Positions 58,233 to 64,000 of a stretch of 64,000 nt of DNA are shown in pieces. The notes beneath the pieces are model-generated. The model did no database searches, had not been told where the DNA came from, and was given only the letters and a program-made list of their open reading frames with translations. The stretch is from positions 1,550,001-1,614,000 of the forward strand of contig NZ_AKGD01000001.1 in assembly GCF_000271305.1 (NCBI RefSeq), read 5' to 3'. A program made the translations under genes and the position numbers. How positions within the stretch are numbered: the first letter of the stretch is position 1; every line of letters begins with the position of its first letter. The DNA is from Hydrocarboniphaga effusa AP103. Its GTDB lineage: Bacteria > Pseudomonadota > Gammaproteobacteria > Nevskiales > Nevskiaceae.

Positions 58233-59721
58233 GGCTCAGCTCCGTACGCAGCGTGTCGTAACGCTCGGTATCGGCAATCGGCGCCGCCTTCACCTGCAGG
58301 GAGGTCTCGACCGTCTGCGGTGGTGGTCCCTCCCTAAGTCGCGCGAGGACATTGAGGACGTGCTCGGCGCTGGGCCGACCGCTGTCGAGCACCAGTTCGA
58401 CGGCGACCAGCACCGCCTCCAATCCGTGCGTCGGCACCGTCATGAGCACCTGTGCCATGACCTTGTCGCCGCCGTCACGTTTGAGCAAAGCCCGACGCAG
58501 CCGTTGCAGCGGGTCCGGCAGATCGGCAAACGGCGCACCGTTTCGCAGCGCACCGGGCTTGCGCTCGATCAGCGGCAGGTAGTGCTGCCAGTCGTAGACG
58601 ACATGATCGCGATCGACGGCGCGGGCATGCTCGGCCACGATCGACTGATCGGCGACGATGACAATGCGCTCCGGATACAGCCGCACGCTGACGCGATGGC
58701 CCGCCAGCCGACACGGCACTGAGTAGCGATTGCGGGCGACCGACACCAGACTCGTGCTCGACACTCTGGCCGGCAGCTCGACGTAGCCGTCAAACGGTGT
58801 GGGCATCGGCATCAGCTGTGGCTGCTCGTGCTCCCAGGCCTCGCGGATCGTCATGCCGGAGAAGTCCGGGTGCGGCGCTGACCAGGCCTCCATGCACTGG
58901 GTCGCCAGCCAGACATTGAGCTCGGCGAAGCTGCCGAATCGCTGCTGCGTAGCGTCGAGCCAGATCCGGCGACGGGCATCCTGCACGCCTTTTTCGACGC
59001 GACCCTTCTCCCAGCCGGAGGCGACGTTGCAGAAGTCGGGATCGAAGAGATAGTGCGCCGTCATCGCGGCGAAGCGCGCGTTGACGACGCGACCGCGATC
59101 CTTGCGCGGGGTCTGGTCGACCGCCGTCTTCATATTGTCGTAGATGCCGCGCCGGGCGACCCCGCCCAGCCCGGTCAGGCAGCGCGTGTGGGCGTCGAAG
59201 AGCATCTCGTGGCCCTGGCTCGGATAGGCCACGAGCCAGAAGGCGCGAGAGGCGCACAGCTTCATGTGTGCCAGCTGCACCTTGCGCCAGATGCTGCCGA
59301 TCACGAGGCGCTCCTCGCTCCAGTCAAACTGGAAGGCCTCGCCCCAGGTGAAGGTCAGCGGCACGTAGACCGCTCGGGCGCTGACCGCACCCAGCTCGGC
59401 GCGCCACTTACGGACAAACTCTGTGACGCGCGCGTAGCTGCCGGTGAAGCCCTGGTCCTTGAGCTGCGCATGCAGCTTCAGGGCGGTGCGTTGCTCTCGA
59501 CGCGGACGGCGCGAATCGGCCTCCAGCGCCTTGCGCAGCCACTGCTCGTGGTCCGTGATCTTCTTGGGGCCGGCAGGGCGCCGGTACTTCATCTCGCTGC
59601 GGGTCGCCTCCCGCAGCCACGCCTTGATCGTGTTTCTCGACAGGCTCGTGCGTCGTGCGATCTCGCTGATCGATAGCCCGTCCCGAAGCCGCATCCTGCG
59701 GACTTTCGCGTATGTCGCCAT
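58225..59721 (-). CDS. istA: IstA transposase of IS21 family (copy 2)
   Basis: 498 residues with the same sequence as copy 1 (HTH SISEIARRTSLSRNTIKAWL; DDE residues in FDWSEE, YDNMK and EKGRVE). Intact, so it could act on both copies in trans. Confidence 0.92.
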   Translation of the reverse strand: MATYAKVRRMRLRDGLSISEIARRTSLSRNTIKAWLREATRSEMKYRRPAGPKKITDHEQWLRKALEADSRRPRREQRTALKLHAQLKDQGFTGSYARVTEFVRKWRAELGAVSARAVYVPLTFTWGEAFQFDWSEERLVIGSIWRKVQLAHMKLCASRAFWLVAYPSQGHEMLFDAHTRCLTGLGGVARRGIYDNMKTAVDQTPRKDRGRVVNARFAAMTAHYLFDPDFCNVASGWEKGRVEKGVQDARRRIWLDATQQRFGSFAELNVWLATQCMEAWSAPHPDFSGMTIREAWEHEQPQLMPMPTPFDGYVELPARVSSTSLVSVARNRYSVPCRLAGHRVSVRLYPERIVIVADQSIVAEHARAVDRDHVVYDWQHYLPLIERKPGALRNGAPFADLPDPLQRLRRALLKRDGGDKVMAQVLMTVPTHGLEAVLVAVELVLDSGRPSAEHVLNVLARLREGPPPQTVETSLQVKAAPIADTERYDTLRTELSHG

Positions 59722-59839
59722 GGTGTGCACCTCTTCTCCCTGCTGGGCCTTAAACCCCGCAGGCTAAGTCGGAACACCCTGGTCAATTTTCCGCGAGCAG
59801 ATCCTCGATTTGCTGGTCAGTTTTCAGCGAGCGGCAACA

Positions 59840-60171
59840 TGGTTCTTGATCCCAAGATGACGGACGAGAAAAAAGAGTCAAGCAGGAGGCGTTTTGTTGC
59901 CACAATGAACGTGGCCCAAAAATTTGCATTCCTGATTTTTTCTTGTAACAGAGAAAAATCTTGCCGGTCGGTGAAAAGGAGTCACCATATATGTAAGAAC
60001 CGGAGTTGATCCAAAGAACAAGGGTGGCCCTCAAAAGCCACACCCAAAGCGAAGCGTAAAGCGCGGTTATGCAAACGATGAAGCCGTTTGCCCGCGCAAG
60101 GGGATGAAGCCCCCTTGACCCCAACAGCAGAAGCGAAAGATTTTCCCTTGTTATTTAGGTCTGCAAAATGG
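59840..60171 (+). other. Candidate origin of transfer upstream of the relaxase gene
   Basis: 332 bp with no gene and visibly lower GC. It contains two adjacent hairpins with the same 7-base loop: GCAAACG-ATGAAGC-CGTTTGC (60071-60091) and CAAGGGG-ATGAAGC-CCCCTTG (60097-60117). Just before them AGCGTAAAGCGCGG (about 60052-60065) resembles nick regions of MOBQ plasmids. The position right upstream of a MobA/MobL relaxase makes an oriT likely; the nick site is a guess. Confidence 0.5.
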
Positions 60172-61458
60172 ATGGCAATCTACAGGTGTGAGGTCAAAAC
60201 TTTTTCCCGGTCTGCTGGACATTCAGCGGTCGCAAAAGCTGCCTATCGTGCTAGGGACAATTTGCTGGATGAAAGCACCGGCCTGAGATATGACTACAGC
60301 AAGCGCCCTGGTCTTGCTCATTCTGAAATCCTGCTGCCCAAGAACTCACCTGCATGGGCCAAGGATCAATCCACCCTCTGGAACCAGGTCGAGAAAGCAG
60401 AGAAGCGCAAGAACTCCACGGTTGCACGTGAATTCCTGATCGCTCTGCCCCACGAACTCAGTCCAGAACAGAGGATCGAGCTTTGCAGGGACTTGGGTTC
60501 AAAGCTGGTTGAACGCTTTGGCTTTGCCTTGCAGTTCAATATCCATCTGCCAGACAAGCCCGGTGGCCTCAACCATCATGTACACATGCTGGCTTCAACC
60601 AGAATGCTGGAAGCAGAAGGCTTCACCGACAAAACCCGCGACCTCGATGAGATAGCCAAGGCCAAGGATGAAGACGGCAAGCGCTTCAACCCTGCCATTC
60701 TCGAAGTCAGAAAGCTGGTTGCCGATATCACCAACGAACACCTTGCCCATGCAGGCTTCAGCGCGCGTGTTGACCATCGTTCCTTGTTGGATCAACAGCA
60801 GGCAGCAGCAGATGCTGGCGATCTCAAAGCTTTGGTCCATGCCAACAGACAGCCCACCATCAAGGAAGGGCATGGAGCAGGCAGCGAACACAGAAAGGCA
60901 GTGAATGTTCAGATTAGGGCTGAGAACTTCCAGCAGCAGCGTGAATTCATCGACCTGCTGAAAGCAGAGATCAATCCCATCGAGATCAAGAAGGAAGCGC
61001 TGGCAATGCTGGGCCTGAGCGCCGAACCCAGCAAGGCAAAACCTTCTGGACCCATTGCCACCTCAAGCCCACATGCTCGCTTTGAGCAGTTTGGAAATCT
61101 GGTTGCACATCTGGCGGGCCAGCAAAACCCATCAGTGGGCAGCAGTGGTGGCAGTTCAATGGATGGCTCGATAGAAGCCACCATCAGCCAAATCGATGCC
61201 CTAGAAGCTAAGCTTGCAGCGTTACCCGGTGCTTTTAACCCCAAGGTCAGCCAGCAGCGTGCCAGCCTCAAGAAGCAGATTGAAAACCTGAAAGCCCAGC
61301 TTGCTCAGCAGTTGGACCAGAAGACGAAGCAGAAGGGGGGCGGCAGCACAGGCCCCACATTCCCAAGCAGGCCAGCGGCCGCACCAGTAGCCACAGGTCC
61401 ACCTGTGCCAGCTATGAGCTTGCCACCACCAACGCCAATGAAGCCAAGGGGGTGGTGA
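60172..61458 (+). CDS. MobA/MobL family conjugative relaxase
   Basis: 428 residues from ATG 60172 (MAIYRCEVKTFSRSAGHSAV). The relaxase domain has AAYRARDNLLDESTG with a candidate nicking Tyr, the conserved EFLIALPHELSPEQR, and the metal-binding histidines in LNHHVHMLASTR, all typical of MOBQ-type MobA/MobL proteins. The C-terminus is coiled-coil-like and Pro-rich (no primase domain). It would nick oriT and lead the strand during mobilization; no mating-pair genes are in the window. The stop overlaps the next ATG (TGATG). Confidence 0.87.
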   Translation: MAIYRCEVKTFSRSAGHSAVAKAAYRARDNLLDESTGLRYDYSKRPGLAHSEILLPKNSPAWAKDQSTLWNQVEKAEKRKNSTVAREFLIALPHELSPEQRIELCRDLGSKLVERFGFALQFNIHLPDKPGGLNHHVHMLASTRMLEAEGFTDKTRDLDEIAKAKDEDGKRFNPAILEVRKLVADITNEHLAHAGFSARVDHRSLLDQQQAAADAGDLKALVHANRQPTIKEGHGAGSEHRKAVNVQIRAENFQQQREFIDLLKAEINPIEIKKEALAMLGLSAEPSKAKPSGPIATSSPHARFEQFGNLVAHLAGQQNPSVGSSGGSSMDGSIEATISQIDALEAKLAALPGAFNPKVSQQRASLKKQIENLKAQLAQQLDQKTKQKGGGSTGPTFPSRPAAAPVATGPPVPAMSLPPPTPMKPRGW

Positions 61459-61808
61459 TGGCCGACGACGACTTCATAAAATTCATGACCGAACTGCTCT
61501 TTTGGAATTGCCAGCAGTATCAGTGGCTAGAGGAGCACAGACTGTGCAAGCTCCAAGAAAATCACTTGAGCATGATCAAGTCATGCATCAAGGGTGGCGC
61601 AGATATCACGGCCACCAATGACAAGGGCCAGACAGTGTTTGACTGCCTCAACCAGCAGGACTGCCTGCATTTGGAGCAGTGGTTAGCGGAAAACGTAGAG
61701 TCCTTCAAGCCTCACCAGCGCGAACCAATCGAGCAGGTTCTGATGAAGCGACTGCTGGAAAGAAAGGAACTGCAAACCGTCACGAAGAGAAAAAGGCTTG
61801 TCCTGTAA
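61458..61808 (+). CDS. Small ankyrin-like protein coupled to the relaxase
   Basis: 116 residues from ATG 61458, overlapping the relaxase stop by one base, with AGGGGG upstream. The middle (MIKSCIKGGADITATNDKGQTVFDCL) fits one ankyrin repeat, preceded by an aromatic-rich N-terminus (ELLFWNCQQYQWLEEH). Function unknown; translational coupling suggests an accessory mobilization role. Confidence 0.6.
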   Translation: MADDDFIKFMTELLFWNCQQYQWLEEHRLCKLQENHLSMIKSCIKGGADITATNDKGQTVFDCLNQQDCLHLEQWLAENVESFKPHQREPIEQVLMKRLLERKELQTVTKRKRLVL

Positions 61809-61907
61809 ATCGACGCTTCCATGCTAGCCAATGCAGAGGATCTGAAGCAGGCAAAGAAAAACCCGCCACCAAGCAATTGATGGCAGGTTCTGTTGAGTGC
61901 CAAGAAA

Positions 61908-62654
61908 TCAGCGGAAGCCCATGATGTCAGCAACTTCTTTCATAAGGCCATAAGCCTGCGCTTCATTCAGTGCGCTGCCGATGATGTGCCTGTTTCCACT
62001 TGCCTCGAAGCAAACCATGTTACCCACTGCTGCCACCTGAGCTTGACGGGCTTCACGAATTCCCTCTGTAACGGCATTCATCAATCCTGCGGCCATCATG
62101 GTTCCTGACGTGCCCACAATCGTCGTGCTGATGGACTCCTTGCCTGTCATGACATTGCGCGTCAGAAACCGAGCAATCGAATGCGCAGGATAGGTTCGGC
62201 CATCGATCGACAGTTCATTTTCACTGACCACAAATTCGTAAGGGCGGCCTAGCGTCTGCTTCTGGAAGCCCTTCTTTGCATGATGACGCCAGAACACTGT
62301 CAGCCAAACAGCAAAGACGATGGAGGTGATCAAGCCGGCAGGCACAGCCAGAAAATTCATGGCTCCAAAATCTGGATCACCACCCCTTGTTCCAGCAGCA
62401 AGGGCGGCTAACACCATCATGCCAATTGATCCACCGATGAAACCCCCAACCAACGCAATGAAGGAGGTGCCAAGGTATTTGCCTTGGTCTACATGCGGGG
62501 AAACGGTGAACTTCCATTCCCCAGCCCCGGCCTGCGCTCTTTGGTAGCCCGGTATCGCTTTGGTGGAAATCCGCCTTGAGCGCATCACTTGCAGATGGGT
62601 CCACATGAAGAAGCAAAGGCCACCACACATCGCCAAGTAGATAAGCCCTCTCAT
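61908..62654 (-). CDS. Membrane protein of unknown function
   Basis: 248 residues. An N-terminal hydrophobic segment (LIYLAMCGGLCFFMWTHL), a glycine-rich membrane helix (FIALVGGFIGGSIGMMVLAALAAG) and a third (AVPAGLITSIVFAVWLTVFW) precede a soluble domain of about 110 residues. Not recognised. Moderately lower GC like its neighbours; 10 bp from the lipoprotein gene, probably one operon. Confidence 0.6.
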   Translation of the reverse strand: MRGLIYLAMCGGLCFFMWTHLQVMRSRRISTKAIPGYQRAQAGAGEWKFTVSPHVDQGKYLGTSFIALVGGFIGGSIGMMVLAALAAGTRGGDPDFGAMNFLAVPAGLITSIVFAVWLTVFWRHHAKKGFQKQTLGRPYEFVVSENELSIDGRTYPAHSIARFLTRNVMTGKESISTTIVGTSGTMMAAGLMNAVTEGIREARQAQVAAVGNMVCFEASGNRHIIGSALNEAQAYGLMKEVADIMGFR

Positions 62655-62664
62655 GGTGACCGCC

Positions 62665-62964
62665 TTACTTACCGGTCAGAGGATTAACAGCAGGTTTCCC
62701 CTTCTCGTTGCACATGGCATCGGAGACGTTCTTGCCAGTGATGCCAATGGTGCCCATCACATAGCAGTTGTACTGCTTGCCGGCCTTCGTCTTCACCGAG
62801 TACGTCGTTTTCAGCCCTTCATCCATGCGGTTTGCGATCGTGAAATCTCCCACGTCCAGACCCAGGGCAAAAGCTGTGTTCTGTTCCAGCCTCTGATCTG
62901 TGACAGCCATTGAAGCGCAGGCCGACAACAGGACAGCAAAACCCCCAACCGCTACTTTTTTCAC
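62665..62964 (-). CDS. Small lipoprotein
   Basis: 99 residues from a GTG at 62964 with GGGAG upstream (the frame is open to an ATG at 62988). The signal VKKVAVGGFAVLLSAC ends in a lipobox LSAC. The mature part (TYSVKTKAGKQYNCYVMGTIG) has two Cys and is not recognised. Upstream of the membrane protein gene and divergent from the XRE regulator. Confidence 0.65.
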   Translation of the reverse strand: MKKVAVGGFAVLLSACASMAVTDQRLEQNTAFALGLDVGDFTIANRMDEGLKTTYSVKTKAGKQYNCYVMGTIGITGKNVSDAMCNEKGKPAVNPLTGK

Positions 62965-62981
62965 GCGTGGCTCCCGTAATT

Positions 62982-63023
62982 CTCCCAAAATGGGAGTACA
63001 ACTAGCCTAGCGGTAGCCTAGTT
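62982..63023. promoter_or_regulatory. Candidate operator of the XRE regulator
   Basis: Between divergent genes: an inverted repeat CTCCCA-AAA-TGGGAG (62982-62996), then the direct repeat TAGCCTAG at 63003-63010 and 63014-63021 (11 bp period), itself framed by AACTAG and CTAGTT. Repressors of the XRE family often act at such sites. Confidence 0.4.
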
Positions 63024-63061
63024 GGCTGTATAGGCGGCATGTCTCCCGAGAACATGGGCGA

Positions 63062-63415
63062 ATGCCAAAAGGAGCACGAAACACAACCATCCGCCGCCAT
63101 CTTGGGATGAACCTCAAGTACGGCAGGACCCTGCTGGGGCTGACTCAGGAACAGTTGGCAGAGCGGGTCAATGTAGACCGCAGCCTTGTGGGTGCCATCG
63201 AGCGGGGAGCCAGCGGGGCCAGCATCGACTCACTGGTAACGCTGGGGGCTGCCATCCATGTGCCTGCCCATGTCCTCATCATGCCACCGGCAGAAGCGCA
63301 TCCCCTGATACTGGCTGGCATCCAACCACTGCTGCAGAAGGCGCAGATTGATAGCTTGATTGAAGGCAAAAACCTTCCAGCAGGAAAGAAGCGGAAACGC
63401 TACACCGGCTTATAG
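63062..63415 (+). CDS. XRE family transcriptional regulator
   Basis: 117 residues with a Cro/CI-type helix-turn-helix at about 16-70 (LKYGRTLLGLTQEQLAERVNVDRSLVGAIERG) and a short C-terminal part ending in basic residues. Probably controls the divergent lipoprotein/membrane operon and/or mobilization functions. Its end overlaps the convergent gene by 6 bp. Confidence 0.87.
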   Translation: MPKGARNTTIRRHLGMNLKYGRTLLGLTQEQLAERVNVDRSLVGAIERGASGASIDSLVTLGAAIHVPAHVLIMPPAEAHPLILAGIQPLLQKAQIDSLIEGKNLPAGKKRKRYTGL

Positions 63416-64000
63416 AACTGGGCGGCCTTCACCAGTCGGCAAGTCTTTGTGGGCCATGTCAGCCTTAATCGTTGCGTCCTGTTCGGACGCCCTCTCGGCA
63501 TCTAAGTGCCTCTGCCTTGCTGCCAGATACTGAGGAAGCGTCAGCCACTCGCCTGCTGCGTCTTCAGATAGGTTCTGGGTCAGGGAGTAGAAGAATTCCA
63601 GCGGTTTCCCGGCCTCAACCATAAAGGGCCACAGTGAGTCATGACCTTCGTTCATAAAGGCACTGAAAGAAGCACTCACCAAGCCACTGGTGAGCTTGCG
63701 TTCATGGCTTGAAGCTTGGGCAGTGCTCTTGAACGTATTGCCTCGAACGTACTCACGTATTGCCTGAATGCTGTACCGGTTCGATCCGCCCACCTTTGTG
63801 AATGGCGGGGGACGGCCTGCCGCTCGGTCATCACTGAGTTGCTTCGGTGTTCTTGAAAGAATGATGGCCGCCTGCTGGGGGGTCACCAACAGCATCCCAT
63901 CAAGCTGCGACAACTCACGCAGCAGCACTTCCGTAGGAATGCCAGGGATTTCTTTTGGCACAGGCAACTCCGAGGCTCTTTTTCTCAGGTGAGGATACCT
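63410..64000 (-). CDS. Excisionase/MerR-like helix-turn-helix protein (may extend beyond the window)
   Basis: At least 185 residues. A TTG at 63967 could start it, but the frame stays open to the window edge (RYPHLRKRASE), so the true start may be outside. Residues ~28-75 from that TTG (VTPQQAAIILSRTPKQLSDDRAAGRPPPFTKVGGSNRYSIQAIREYV) form an excisionase-type winged HTH with the Y/R-I-x-x-I-x-x-Y ending. The C-terminal ~110 residues are unrecognised. Such proteins are frequent next to recombination functions of plasmids and islands. Confidence 0.6.
   Translation of the reverse strand, partial: RYPHLRKRASELPVPKEIPGIPTEVLLRELSQLDGMLLVTPQQAAIILSRTPKQLSDDRAAGRPPPFTKVGGSNRYSIQAIREYVRGNTFKSTAQASSHERKLTSGLVSASFSAFMNEGHDSLWPFMVEAGKPLEFFYSLTQNLSEDAAGEWLTLPQYLAARQRHLDAERASEQDATIKADMAHKDLPTGEGRPVL

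Larger units (their letters stand above)
57323..59839 (-). mobile_element. IS21-family insertion sequence, copy 2
   Basis: 2,517 bp, same ends and orientation as 18556-21072, at an exact offset of 38,767 bp, so no indels separate the copies. The one difference I noticed is GG instead of AT near 59787, within a terminal subrepeat (GGTCAATTTT). No target duplication is visible. Left flank is the broken nitrilase gene; right flank is lower-GC plasmid-like DNA, so this copy marks the junction of two DNA types. Confidence 0.9.

Noticed and set aside
1-64000. CRISPR arrays
   Set aside because: No regularly spaced repeat series was seen; the only exact repeats noticed are the IS copies, REP arms, a 26-mer pair and short operator-like repeats.

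Overview
The window is high-GC DNA, most plausibly from a gammaproteobacterium (Xanthomonadales/Nevskiales-like: dkgB and ybiI very close to the enterobacterial forms, CCCTCTCCCGC-type REP palindromes, a MarR-EmrAB operon). The genus assignment is inference. Two different kinds of DNA meet near base 18,320.

1-18,318 looks like chromosomal backbone. It holds a TerC membrane protein (cut by the window edge), a glycosyltransferase, a marR-emrAB efflux operon whose outer-membrane gene is truncated at a REP element, dkgB, a class III PPK2, an OmpR-type two-component system facing an EF-hand protein gene, a fatty acid hydroxylase, a LysR/pirin pair, an AraC regulator, ybiI, an M14 peptidase facing an SGNH hydrolase, and an exported hypothetical protein. 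It ends in the 3' part of a tRNA-Ile(CAU) gene whose match stops inside the anticodon stem. This is the classic footprint of an integrated element, so the rest of the window is read as a genomic island whose other end lies outside the window.

18,319-59,839 is an accessory region bracketed by two directly repeated, almost identical IS21-family insertion sequences of 2,517 bp. Between them lies a catabolic gene set that, from the families present, can be drawn as naphthalene-type substrate to cis-dihydrodiol to diol to ring cleavage to salicylaldehyde to salicylate to gentisate to fumarate plus pyruvate. Upper-pathway genes are the ring-hydroxylating oxygenase alpha/beta, Rieske ferredoxin, reductase, dihydrodiol dehydrogenase, a LigAB-type (class III) extradiol dioxygenase in place of the usual vicinal-oxygen-chelate type, hydroxychromene carboxylate isomerase, hydratase-aldolase and aldehyde dehydrogenase. 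Lower-pathway genes are a NagGH-like salicylate 5-hydroxylase, its reductase, gentisate dioxygenase, maleylpyruvate isomerase, fumarylpyruvate hydrolase and an aromatic-acid MFS transporter. A NahR-like LysR regulator sits in the middle. The upper-pathway operon is continuous with a YCF48-like, RND/MMPL, DUF1302 and DUF1329 module, probably for handling the hydrophobic substrate at the envelope. A CoA-transferase/HMG-CoA-lyase-like pair, two HbpS/GlcG heme-binding proteins, two ABM-like proteins and an accessory UvrA are also carried.

59,840-64,000 has visibly lower GC and a plasmid-like character: a MobA/MobL relaxase preceded by a hairpin-rich candidate oriT, a small ankyrin-like protein, a membrane protein, a lipoprotein, an XRE repressor and an excisionase-like helix-turn-helix protein. 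This suggests the island contains, or is fused to, a mobilizable element.
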